The notes under the pieces were generated by a model. That model saw nothing but the letters and a program-made list of their open reading frames with translations. It had not been told where the DNA came from and searched no databases. The position numbers and the translations under genes were made by a program. Shown here one piece after another: positions 33,646 to 46,032 of a stretch of 64,000 nucleotides of DNA. Every line of letters begins with the position of its first letter. Position 1 is the first letter of the stretch. Source of the DNA: Lepidodermella squamata (Eukaryota > Gastrotricha); assembly GCA_047495785.1 (NCBI GenBank), contig JBLDXI010000055.1:1922001-1986000 (forward strand). Direction: 5' to 3'.

Positions 33646-36600
33646 ACTCTTTAGAGCCCCTCAAATCATGCCGATATTTTTCAAAATGGTAGCCGAAATT
33701 TCATGAAGGCTAATCTTTTATTTCCTATAATTTTTATTAGATTCATTTTCAACTCATGCGCAGAGAAACGATATGTAGCGATTGAAATAAGGGTGGAATG
33801 GATTTTGGTGCATACCGCCAACCTTTATGTGGGCCGTTGCGTCGATGAATTTGGCTTTTGATTGTCTGCTTTTGCTTCATTCGTAGTTGCTGATGCGCAG
33901 CATAAAGCAACTATTTACATTTATTAGTCCAGACATGAATGTGCGGGTTCCGCCTGTCCCGTGCTGCTTTTGGCGCCAATAACGTAAGTCGCCTATACCA
34001 CGATGTATCGTGTCGCGTTGCAACTAACAACCAACTCCTTCCAAATCGGGGCTGTGTAGTAGACGATCATTAGAAGGGCAGAGCCAAAACGACGTCATCA
34101 TCTTCTTCTACTACTCCTCCTCATTGTTTACATATGTGCATAGCTAGCAATGTTGATTTAGTATGTTTTACGTCCAAGGTGAAGACCGCTCCTTGGCCTT
34201 CTATTGTGTCTATTTGTATGCGTCATTCGTACTAATGTTACGCGCAAGCGGGATCGTCTTCGGTCAGTGGTGGCAAAGAAGAAGAAGACGAAGACGCTCT
34301 ATCTAAGAGTGCTGTCCTTCTTTTGCCGCAGGTACGATGCGCTTTCATAAGCATTGACACATCACAATTAGCCGTACCCGTAGCCATCTCGACCCCGACC
34401 ACTCAAGACATGTTCTTCCTCTTCCCTATCTCTCTGTCCTCCGTCTCTGTTCTTCCAATCTGATCTTCCAGAGGCTCTTATTTCCGTTAAACAGAAAATT
34501 TACCACTCGTAAAAAATGGAGTGGTATATTCCCTATGTTACCATTTTTTGATCCTCTGACTAGCCAATCAAAGGGCAAGATAGCGGTTAATTTAAATTTA
34601 AATATTATCAAGACGCACATTCATTCAAGATGTAAAAACTCATTTCTGGCGACTACGGTTGTTTCATGGTCCCTTCTACTCCCCTTCGAAGGCATACTTT
34701 ATTTAGCATAAAAACTCCAATTGGTATGCATGCGTGAGATTTTGCCTGTTTTGCTGTTTGCTCGCAGATTTTTCTTATTCTTTCTGTTTCGTTGAAATCC
34801 TACTCAGTCTAAGAGTTTTTGTGGAACTTGTTGCAGCTGATCGCCATCAATGAAGTTTGCTTTAACCTCTGAGGGTGTTGTGTAGAATAGCGGATAAGTC
34901 GAATTCTGCCTGAAGAACCCCTGTCATTATATGTGCTTGTCTAGAAATAGGATCAGCTTAAATATCATGACGATTCACGCGTGCTGAATTTACCCGTTGT
35001 TGTTTAATGCGAGTGTCTTTGTTGTCACTCATAGAAACACAAGGTCACAGCAGTACGTTTCGACGTGCATAAAACGCACTTTGGCAGTGAGCTTAGTTTT
35101 GCCCATTCAAGCAGGTAATTTTCTATCTCACCGTTGTGCGTACTACACACCAGGGCACAATGCAAGAAACTGCGCGATACCATGGACATTTTGGTTTAAT
35201 TTATTGCGCCGAAGCAGGGTTAATCTGATGATGCAGCAGGTAGCGGCGGATGACACCTGGCCATTAGCTCGTGCAAAGTATTTCTGAGTCTCGCACCACT
35301 GCTTTTCTCATTAAATGAGTTTCGTTTTTTTCTCATGCGCAGGCGAGGAACGTCCGACTTGGCAATCCGTTGCGCTTTGCACACGGTCATTTTTGCAAGT
35401 GGTTTATTAGCAAGTGACATTTTATGCTACAAATGCCTTATATACCTTAAAGTATCTATACTTGCGCGCTGGCAAGGCCAACGCGTGCTGCGATCTCTCT
35501 TTTGTTGATCGTAGTGGGTGGAACTCGGCATGCTTGCTTCCGTAATGCTGTCGGTTCACGGCGTGCTGATTATAATCTACCTAGCAATAACAGTGTACCT
35601 GAGTAAGTTCACTCTAATAGCTTCTCCTTGAGCTTGTGTTTGTGTGCGCACGCGTCCTTTGTTGATGCAATTTTCTTGTTAGTACTGCAAAACGGCTCTG
35701 CGGACTCCGGGTGAAGTTTAAACTTTTGTGCTTGTTACAAAGAATGCACGTCCTCATGCATTATGCACAGAGCACGAAACGATGGGCTGTGTTTTGCTAC
35801 TGCGTTTTGAGCATTGCAAGCGTCCACGTTTTGCGTCGCACCCACACCCATACCCAGCGCAGTGTCTTGCACATCGGCGTCCTGCTATTTCCAGGAATTC
35901 TTAAATGAACCTTCCAACAAGCAACCGATATCGCACGACTTACTCGTGAACCAGGGTAATTTTGTAATTATTTGCTTCCCCTCTGAATTGACCTTGCGCT
36001 GGTGAAAAGGTGCGATATCGCCTAGCATTCATCTATTAATAATAATGAAACGTTCAGTCGTCGCGCGCTTTGTTTGTTCTTCGCTGATGAAATCGAAGGT
36101 GCTTATATCACGTCTGAGCGCGGTTGAAGCGGATTGAGGAAAACGCACGTCGATTATATTATGGACAAACGCGGACTCTGGCGTCGTCGTCACCTCTTAG
36201 CAAAACAAGTTGTGGACAATTTCGATTTCAGCTAATTGCGGTCAATTCGCATACTTATATATATCCCACATCGTCTGCGCGTTTTTCCTGCGCTTTGTTT
36301 ACTTCTTGTTCACACATTCACCTTAAAACGATTAAACCTCGCTGCCTTTTAACGCACAGGTGTAGTGTTTTTGCTTTGCTTGCTCGGTTTTTGCTTTCCA
36401 GAGCTCGTTATTTTTACCGCGCGGTTTAATCCAAACACAATGTTTGCCTTTCCGGCTAAATTTCAATTAATCCTCGTATTTTGTTCATCGGATAATTGGC
36501 TTTTCTTTATTCCTTCTTCTTTCACCTCCGCTCCCAAAGTGGATTCTTCTATCGTAGCGCGTCAAAGTAGCTGCGTCTATACATTGGCATGGGACAAAGA

Positions 36601-38956
36601 GCGTTTAGCTCGCCGGACAATGGCTTCGCGCGTTATCATTGTTGAAACCTAGTACCTACTGCTCGCCGATGATGAATTTTATTTTGAAAAACAAAAACAC
36701 GACGTTTTATCACCTTTTATTTAAATTTGACGTGTTTGAACCGTTTTTGAAGCAATTTAGGTAAATAAGCAGTCGTTTGCTACGTCGCCGCTCTCTTTTC
36801 GCGCATTCCTGGCAACTTTTACAAGCGCTGTTTTTGCATTGCAGACCGCATTATGTAGTTCGCCGTTTGTGCATTCTTTTGTTGCCATTTACCTATTTTT
36901 AAAACTTGTCTTCACCGTATGTTATTATTGTTATTTGCTGTTTTCTTGTTGTTTTGCGACAGCTCAACATCACCAACACGGCTACGGCCTTTCTTTCAAT
37001 ACTGCTACTCCAACTGCCTGCCAACGGTTTACTACATCAATTTCATTTTAAACGATGACGGTATAGTGTTGGTATACCTGTATGTGTTGTATGCATGTGT
37101 TGTTTACGCAACTCTTGAAGCCTATTTCGACTTTCGCTCATTTTTACATTGTTATTTTACGTCGACTCAATGGCGCAGCTGCGCTTTTACCGCGCTCTCG
37201 CTGCCGCGCCTGTTCACTGCTGAAATTCGGATCGGCCTAAACCTGCGAAAGCTAGCCCTATTTTTTTAGTGCTAAATCCATAAATTTCCAAAGCAGCACT
37301 GCAAAAATTACAACACAACCGCCTATTGACAATTTTGTTCACAAATTGTTCTTACGCATTGGGTATTTTCAAATAAATATTTCGCATCGGTGCTTCCAAA
37401 CACACAGGACATGCTTATTATCAACACGTTTATAAATGCGAAATTTCTGTTTCGGGTAGGTGTCAAGTTATCTGTTTTTGTTGATACGTCTTTTTCATTT
37501 CACCTGTGATCTAGTAGGAGGAATTTTAACGATATAATTTGCTGTCTCTGCTGCGCGGTGGTATCTAGGGCTGTCGTTTGTCAGCGTTTTGAAATAAATT
37601 ACCGACTCCGCTTTCCGGCTCGATAAGTCGCCGCTGTTATATCTGCCTCCTCGATGTGTTTACTATGCATAGCTTCATTATTATTTCTAATGTGTTGAAA
37701 GCTCTTTCTCCTTTATTTCGGTGTTTTATTTTCGCCTTTATTTACCGGCGAGCTTCTGATTGTCTTGGGTATTTTGGGATCGGCGCGTAAACACTCGGGC
37801 TAAAATTCCTCTGTCGTTGTTTCGGCCGGTCGGCAGGCAGTTGATATATAGTTTAAAACAAACACATGAACGGCTCTTATTGCCGCTCGTTTTATTTGTT
37901 CGCTGATGCCTCTTGACGAGCAATTTTTGCCCTTATCCATCCTCCTGATGGTTCGGCTACCTGCGTATACTTAAATAGCCATTAGTCTCGTAAAAACATA
38001 AGCTGGCACGCGAGTATATTGATCTGTTGACAGTCGGCCACTGCCGGCATTGTCATTATCACCATTACATCTCTCTCTATACAAGGTCTATCTAGTATTA
38101 CATATATTGTCTCCACAGCCATTTGTCACGAGCCAGTGCTCTGTGTCGGCCGTAGCCCGCGGTCTGCCCACTGACTGGCTGTTCGCAGCAACTGGCCAAC
38201 CAACCAACCAGCCAGCAAGTTAGCGCTGAGTGACTGCATTATTATTTTACAATAAGTTTTATTACTGTTTAATGTTGTTGGCTCGACAGTCGGTCGGTCG
38301 ACGTCATGATGGATAGATGCATATACGGTGATAGTCGATGTGAATTCTTCCGCAGCTCACGCGCGCGAGCCATGGAGAGGCAACGCGTCGTTCCCGCGGC
38401 GTTTGCGTGTTTCTTTGTCGTTTGGCGCGTTTCGCTCTTTTATAATGCACACACATACACACATGCACACACATTTTACAGTGTGTGTTATAAACTGAGA
38501 GTCTTTTTATAGCTCTGCTGCCTGCCTGCTTGCCTGCCTGCCGCCGCTCACGTAGCTCCGAGAGTGTCACCGTGTTTGCTGCGATGACAGCCAAAATAAA
38601 GTGTTCGCGGTCAGTCATAACACCTACTATACGCTGCATACACTTCGCGTGATTGCTTTCCGCTCTTGGCAATGGCAGCCGAGTTTTGCCGCGCGCTGTC
38701 ACTCCGCTGGCCGTGAGCCCATCCGGTTCGTCGCCTCATTGCTTCTCGTTGTCGCCGTCGTCATCGTTTGACGTCGCTTTTCGTTGCTTAACCTGTGCCG
38801 CCATTGCTCTGCCGCAAACAGCATTAACCACTAATAAATGGCAAATGAACAAATTCGCACACTTATGTACTTTGTTTACATCAAGATTTGGTCACGTTGC
38901 CGGCCAAGCGTGTTGGCAATATTTGTCACTCTTGTACGACATACTCTGGAGTGTAT

Positions 38957-38981
38957 CATCATCATCATCATCATCACCATG
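38957..38981. repeat. ATC trinucleotide repeat
   Basis: About eight tandem ATC units in the pyrimidine-rich region upstream of SHANK. Confidence 0.7.
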
Positions 38982-39650
38982 CATCTATCACCTACCTGCC
39001 AGCGTTTTGCGCCCCCGGTGTCTGTTTTTTTCGTCATGTTACTTATTGCTTGCGTTGGTCATTAGCATCACCTGGACATTTTCTTCGTCAACCTCGGCAA
39101 ATATTTCTTAATTCTTTTCTCTTTGCTCCCACAGCAGATTCTAGTTTCTCGCTTCTAGAATTCTTCCTCCGAGTCCGAGGAATGTAATAAATACCTGCCT
39201 GGCGAATAACTTGATGACACCTGGCTTTTTGCGGCGAAATGGTCTATTTAGCTCGGGCTAATGTTGCCTCTGTTATTTGCATTTCTGACGCAACCGCGCA
39301 CGCGACCGGGTCGCTTACGGAACGTTCGATCGGATCTGCAAGTTTTATTACACGCTAGTATTACGGTCACTGTTTACCTCGCAAACGTGCCTAAGCTATC
39401 GGGCACCGTCTGTTACGAATCGCACACCGGCGGCATCGTCTTTCATACGTGCACAGCGGACATGCCTGTATGGTGCCCATGTCGGCAACCAGCCGCCATG
39501 CGTTGCGCAACCCAAACCTTCCGAAGCCTCGCAATTTTCAAGACCTGATTCCATTTTTCTTACATTTCTAGGTTGTTAATTTTATGAAATGTAATCTATT
39601 ATTCAAATTTTATTATCAACAATTTTAACATCGCCTGTCTCGAATCGAAA

Positions 39651-42600
39651 ATGGCTGCGACTACTGTTGTTGTCGAAGAAGACTCCGGAATGGAGTCGCT
39701 GTCGTCCGGCAATGACCAGGCTGTTCAAATGGAGAACTTTGTCACCCTTTTCATTGTAGTCCTCAACCGGAAAGGAGAGGTTTGTTGCTGCTTATTTTTC
39801 ATCTAGTTATTATACCCAGGATTTATTTTCGAGTGCCAACTGAATCACGCGTTACTGTTATATTTTCACGAGTTTGGTGTAACCTAACGTTTCAATGAGC
39901 GGTGTATGCACTCACAGGCGGATGATTTGAGCTTTCAATGCCTATTTTAATTTTGAATGATTATTTCACTAATTGAATTATTCTTATCTACATTGATGTC
40001 GTTGTCGGAAATAGTTTGATGACTCAGGAGAAGAAGAGGTAAGAAAAAGTGTCTGAGTGCACATTAGTCGGGTGTCATTGATTTAACAGCATATATTTTT
40101 TCACTGTTGTGTCGAATTTGATCATTTTGCTCTTCCATTCAGTATATCACTATTATTTGCTCGCTCGTTGATCAGTTTTTTGTATCAATCTAACGCTTCA
40201 ATTCGTGACATTGCACTAGAGCGTGTCAAGCATATAATACATGCGTGTCTCTTGTCTCCATTTGTGTTCACTATTTTCCGTGATCAACGTGGCCTGAAGC
40301 ATTCAATCTCGTTTGATTTCATCATGGCATGTCCACCGTTGTTGCTCGCACCACACTTCAGACCGCTAAGATGACGAATTGAGGCTCGTGTAACAACTGC
40401 CCGCGTCGTCTTACGCTGATCGCACCAGTGACCGTGTTTTAGATTCGCTTGAAGACTCGTTTGCTTCATTTGAAGCATTGGATTGTTGTGTTTGTTTTAA
40501 TTGAATATGAAACTTTGAAAAAAACTAAAATTGCCTGCGTTTGTTCCGTGATAAGCAATGCCTGGGCATATCAATGACTTGAACAAAGTCTCATTTTACT
40601 AAATAATAATATACAGTCAGTCCTGTATACTTTACGGCGTGTTGGTCGTCATAAAGTTAATCAACGATTTAATTTTTTTTCAGGTGCTCCAGCAACTTCG
40701 ACTATTTTTCGATGCTAGCCAGACCGTTTGGAGATGCAAACAGCGAATTTTGGCTAACTTGCTGGAACATGTAAGACTATATCCGTTTCATATAGCTCCG
40801 GCGTTAATGTAATTGTTCTAATAGACTGTTCGAGATCCGCTAAATTACGGACTATACTGTCCGGCGGCTAATGGCCGTGCGGGAAAGTTTCTGGACGAAG
40901 AGCGACTGCTGCGCGAGTACGGCCTGAGCTCACCGGCAATGCTCGAGTTCAAGTATAAACGGCGCGTCTACAAGATGATGTCGATAAACCAGCGCAAACT
41001 GCGGCAGCTGCACAGCAAAAGCACGCTGCGGCAATTCATCGAGTACGTGCGCCACAACAACGTCGAGCGTGTCAACAGGCTGCTGCTCAGCGGTCTCGAT
41101 CCTAATTTCTGCGATCCGGAGTCTGGGGAGACCCCGCTCAGCCTCTCCGTCTCACTGCCAAAGCCGTACGATATGATATGCGCTCTTTTCAACGGCGGTG
41201 CTCATGTCGATTTTCGTGGTAATGGTGGCCTGACGCCGGTTCACAAGGCCGCAAAATGTGCCGCTCCTGTTGCTCTTCGAACGTAAGTGCAATTTTTGCG
41301 TTCTAGGTGTATAGGCTTCGCTGATTCCGAATATATTACAAATATGCGGATTCGAAATTAAATGAAATTATACGACAGATTTAGGAACAATTATAAGAAT
41401 TAAATGCGGAATAAATTAAACATTTGCTGAAGTCTTTTACATATTTTTTTCAATAGGCTGCTCGAACTCGGGGCGGCAGCAAACTATCGAGACCAGCGAG
41501 GATTGACGCCCTTGTATCACGCTGTTTGCCAAGCAAGAGCCGATCTCAACTGTATCGATATGCTTTTACGAGATCGGGCTCAACTGAATGTTCGTGATGA
41601 GCAACAAAATTCAGAAGTGCACCAGGCTGCCCGAGGTGGCCATTCAGCTATCGTGGAACACCTGCTTTACTACGGCAGCCTAGGTGATGTTCAGAACGCC
41701 ATCGGCAACACGGCCCTACACCTCGCTGCTATCGAGGGCCACGAAGCCGTTGTTCGCGTTCTCTTGTTTCGCGGTGCCTCGAAGGAGGTGCGTAACTCGG
41801 CTCAGAATACGCCCTACGAAGTGGCCGTACTTGCGGGACACATGGAAATAGCGAAGATCATCGCCAATCACACACAAGCCGACGTTGTGCCGTACCGTGA
41901 CAGTCCTGTTTATACGCAACGCCGGCATTTGGCGACACCAGCACGCATGCCCCTATCACGCTCGTCGAGTGATAATCGTCTCGCAGCGACATTTGCCGCT
42001 GTTAACGCAGCCGGCGCAAACATGTCGATGGCGAGTGCCGCAGCGAATAAACGTGCTTTCTTTCAAGCTGCTCTGAACGCAGGCCCTTCATCGCACGTTG
42101 ATGGCGGTTCTAATTCTGGCAACAACAGTACAGGCGATTACGCATCGTCGTCATCACCTTCCACAAATGGTGGCAACGGCATTAGCGGAGGCATTTACTA
42201 CGCCACTCGTCTCGCTCAGTCGGGTGAACTCGCTATATCGGGCGGTTCAATGTCGGCATTTTCTGGCAATGCGCTTGACCTCAGCAGCAGCACTGCCGCC
42301 GACTTCCACGCAGGTATGCCAATTCTTCATCGAGCTTTTACTAATTCTCAAAAAAATCCGAAAGCTTCCACCTTTGGTTTGGCTCCAACATTGGGCTTAA
42401 GGGTACGGGGGAAACTGGGAAATTGCACCTGGTGTCGGGCCACATCTCTCCTGAGCATGGTGTCGTTTTTGTTTGACTTATTTCTCATTTTCTTCATTTG
42501 TGTTTGATCACGTTTAAATAGCTTAGCTGATTTTGATTTGCCACTGTTAGCTATTAATTGTCTAAAGGCCTTTGAAATAGTGTAGCGTATGAAAGTTGCT

Positions 42601-44977
42601 TTACTATTGCGAGCTTACATCATCCGTGGTTCACCTGTCGTGCGTGGATTTTTCATCGACTTTAATTTATAGCCACCAGCTGTTCGTTCGCCGCTTCTCC
42701 GATCTCGCGGCGATCTGTCGCCGTGATGGACTCGACGTCAGTCGAGCTGCGAGCGTCGGCGGCGCCGTCGCCCTACCCGCAGCCGGCGGCAGTTGTGGCG
42801 CGGCCGTCGTCGAGCGTCTTCGTCCCGCAGCACCGTCGAGTCGCGCTCTGTGTCAAGTCCTACAAGACAAAATCGCCGTTCGAATTGCCTCTAAAGAAAG
42901 GCAACCGCGTGTTTAGTACGTTGTTTTGTTCGCTTCTTTATACTTGACAGCTGATTTCTGCTTGCTTGTTTCTCTTCTGTTCTTCTGGCTTCACATTTCT
43001 ATACCTTAACTAACAATTCTAATAAAGTAGAACTAACTAACCCATCCCCTATGGCCATCTCATTTCATCAGTCCAGACACCCGGCAATTTTTTCCCGCCG
43101 CCGTGAAACGCATGTGTTTTATGCATGTTTTTCTTTTACTGTAGTTCTCGGGCCGGGCGAAGAAGGAATGTTCGAAGGACAAGATGCTGACACTGGCCGG
43201 CGTGGTTACTTTCCTTCTCGATGTGTTCGCGAAGTTGGATCGCTAGGGTCCAGCGCGGGAGCGACATTTCTGGAAGCTTCCATGTCATCAGTCACTGGCA
43301 ACAATGACGGTTCGTATACACTGCAGAAAACTGCGTCTCTTTCGGGCACCATGTCGCTACGGCATCGTAGCCGATCAGCGGCGACTCTCTATGCGGAAGA
43401 TCTCATGAGTGTGCCGCGCACAGTCGTCATTCAACGCACCCCGGCTGGTTTCGGTTTCGTTCTTAAGGTATGGCGTCTCAGTTTTTCATTATTATTTCAG
43501 TAATTTATGAAATACGTGTGCTTTATTTCAGGGACCTCGAGCTTCTCAACCTGGCCAAATTGAAATAGACTTTTCGCCGACTCCTGCCATGCCTGCGACG
43601 CAGTATTTGGCTGTTGTCGAGGCTGGCTCGGTGGCTGACCGCGCGGGTCTAAAACCCAAGGATTACGTCCTTGAGATAGACGGAATCTCAGTAGCAGCTG
43701 CGACTCACGAGCGGTGTGTTGACCTGATTCGTGCTTCTTCCGACATGCTGCAGCTCAAGGTAGTAACAGTGAACCAAGCCACTGTCAACGCTCAAGCAAA
43801 CTCATCGCTTAACGGGCAAGCCATCGAAGCCGGAGATACGGATGGCCGACCACCCCGTCCATGGCCTTTCGGAAATTCGGGTCAAAATACCCCTAATGTG
43901 TTTCGACAACAGGCGCCTCCAGTGCCGCAACCACTTTCCGGCGGTAATATCGGCGTGATGACTCTATCTCGGCACCCAGCACTAAAGCAATTGGCGCCGG
44001 TGGAGCAACTTGAAATGTCTCTGCGCAGTCAGCTAACCCTGCCGCGTCAGCCGAAATTGCCCGGCCAGCAAATCATGCGTGGCTCTATCGCCGGGCAACA
44101 AGCCCTGGAAGTATCGATTCACACATTGATGGCGAACCGCAGGACGATGTCAGCTGCTTGTGAAAAGCTGCAACAGGAACCGGCTGCTGCTGGAAGCGGC
44201 GATGGTGAGTCTGACTACGAGACGATAGATGACGCCGGATGCCACGGAGTTCCATTACCGCCGCCACCCGCGTCAATGGGCACGTTGGGTCGAGGCGGCG
44301 CCATGCCCTCGGCCACCGTTTCCATACACGACGGGGATGATGCGACCTACTCAAGTCACCTCGAGCAAATGGACTCTGGCAATAGCAGCTGCTCGAACAA
44401 CGGCACCGAGGAGATCACCTCGGCAGGCACACTCTACGCCAATGCCGGCCAACTGCGCCGGCTTTACGGCGTTAGCGGTGACGCCACAGTGCAATCAGCA
44501 GCCGGAGGCGACGATGCGCGCGGGAATTCGAACTTTGGCAATGATGACGCCAACTACGATATGTTGGTTGACGACCAGCGAGCGATGCTTCAGCGCCAAC
44601 AGCAACCGCCCTCACAACCATCACGCACGAGCACAAACTCGAACAGCGTTGACAGCGAGGATATCTATGAGAATGACGTCGAAGAGTCATCTGCGAACGC
44701 GAACACCAGTGTCGTCACTGTTGTGAGCAAAGACAGCCCTTCGCGGCGACCCGTCAAGCCTTCGGTGTCGTTCAGCGCCCGCGCCGAGGAAACTCGTCGC
44801 GCCTTCCTGGACCAGTTTCAGCGTATGACAAAGGGAGCGGCGAAGCCACAACAACCGCCACCCCCGCCGCCGCCTCCATCGTCTGCTTCTGCGAACTCGA
44901 CGACAGCGAACTCGGCTGGCTACAACGCGATGACACTGTCGCGTCGCCAGGAGGCCGTCTTCATCGCCGAGTTTTGA
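39651..44977 (+). CDS. shank: SHANK/ProSAP postsynaptic scaffold
   Basis: Seven exons (39651-39779, 40684-40770, 40825-41282, 41457-42313, 42673-42915, 43145-43467, 43532-44977) give 1180 residues with matching phases. SHANK organises postsynaptic densities by linking receptors, GKAP and actin regulators. In order there is an N-terminal ubiquitin/FERM-like region (FVTLFIVVLNRKGE, VLQQLRLFFDASQTVWRC, NYGLYCPAANGRAGKFLDEE), then about six ankyrin repeats (residues ~125-350; NTALHLAAIEGHEAVVRVLL). An SH3 domain follows (VALCVKSYKTKSPFELPLKK, GRRGYFPSRCVREV), then a PDZ domain (VVIQRTPAGFGFVLKG, YLAVVEAGSVADRAGLKPKD, VDLIRASSDMLQLKVV). The last exon is disordered and proline-rich (PPPPPPPP near 44855). 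No C-terminal SAM domain is seen before the stop or in the downstream kilobase. Domain order makes the assignment firm. Confidence 0.95.
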
Positions 44978-45745
44978 CTGGCGTTATCGCCACCGCCGAG
45001 TCTCTAGTCCGAGCGAGTTCTTCCACGATCGACCGTTTACTAGTGCGAGATTATTAGCATTGTGTCTGCTACGGCTGTAGAAGATGATCTTTCTTTGCTT
45101 TTATTCAGCGTGTGTTCATGTACAGGTACAACGACGACGCCGATCCTCGGCAGAATTTACCAAGATTTTCTAGCTACCGCTGCTTTTACCTACCATGTAT
45201 CTCACGCAAGCAATTTTTTTACTTTGTTCGGCAGTCATCAAGCTTTTAATTATTGAATCCAAGTATACGATGATCCATCCAACTATCGATCACTTGTTCA
45301 ATCAGCTCTAAATTATGCTATCGACTACTATCAACGATTATTTGCGTTTGCGTTTTTGCTATTTTATTTGTTCATGGCTGTGAATTCATCTGAAAAGCTG
45401 TTATGTTGTTTTGGTTGTTAATTGCTCGGTCCTCCTGCTTGCCGGGCAGAGCTTGTAGCTGTTACTGTTGGATACATTGTTCAAGCCGCGAAGAACTCTT
45501 CTTCAGATTAAATGGCTAAAAGTTCATGACAAAATTAACGGCTAATTATTGAATAGCCCTATCATGCAATTGATTGCCAACGATCGGAATTATTAGCAGT
45601 TAATTCGAGTTCTTCTGCTTGTGTACGATTTGCAATCAGACGTTGTTGTTGTTTTATGAAACCATGTATCATGAAAATATTAATTACCTACGAATCTTTT
45701 TACCTTAGAGATCTGAAATGGATTGAACGAACTTTTGAAAGAAAG

Positions 45746-45751
45746 AATAAA
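45746..45751 (+). terminator. candidate SHANK polyadenylation signal
   Basis: AATAAA on the plus strand about 770 nt after the SHANK stop codon, in AT-rich sequence. Prediction from the hexamer only. Confidence 0.4.
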
Positions 45752-45888
45752 AAGCGATTTTGCATTAACCAAGCGTATTTTTCGAAACCTGATATTGCCA
45801 CCTGTGCAGGGACCTGGTCCTAGTTGACATATTAGCTTGGATTGTTACAAGATAACAAGACAACAAGAAAGGGAAATTAGTTTTGTAT

Positions 45889-45894
45889 TTTATT
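45889..45894 (-). terminator. candidate polyadenylation signal of the DCC/UNC-40 gene
   Basis: AATAAA on the minus strand about 140 nt after the receptor stop codon. Prediction from the hexamer only. Confidence 0.45.
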
Positions 45895-46032
45895 TCCGTG
45901 ATTGTGATCGTTCTTAGATTATCTCATTTTTCATTCATCATCAATAAATTTATAAAAGTCAAGTTTAGTTGCAACAATGAGCATTATTTTCACAATTTTG
46001 ATCTATACAACATACAATATACAAGGTGAACT

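Larger units (their letters stand above)
32710..39650. other. long gene-poor region upstream of SHANK
   Basis: No convincing coding exon in about 6.9 kb. It contains a dispersed repeat copy (33474-33645). From about 34.7 kb to 39.6 kb the plus strand is strikingly rich in T and C, with TG/CA runs (38445-38480), tgcctgcc runs (38519-38545) and an ATC run (38957-38981). It is probably 5' regulatory DNA or a 5' UTR intron of SHANK; this is inference from position and strand bias. Confidence 0.4.
44978..46032. other. 3' UTRs of convergent SHANK and UNC-40 genes
   Basis: AT-rich with no coding sequence. AATAAA near 45746 (+) is a candidate SHANK polyadenylation signal about 770 nt after the stop. 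TTTATT near 45889 is a candidate signal for the minus-strand receptor gene, about 140 nt after its stop. The two predicted ends lie roughly 140 bp apart and do not overlap. Confidence 0.45.

Noticed and set aside
38653-39111. 152-codon frame upstream of SHANK
   Set aside because: It is low-complexity Ser/Leu/Cys coding from pyrimidine-rich DNA including an ATC repeat, and has no splice link to SHANK.
42673-42915. Independent short gene starting at the ATG near 42725
   Set aside because: It is the SHANK exon encoding the first half of the SH3 domain, in phase with both neighbours.
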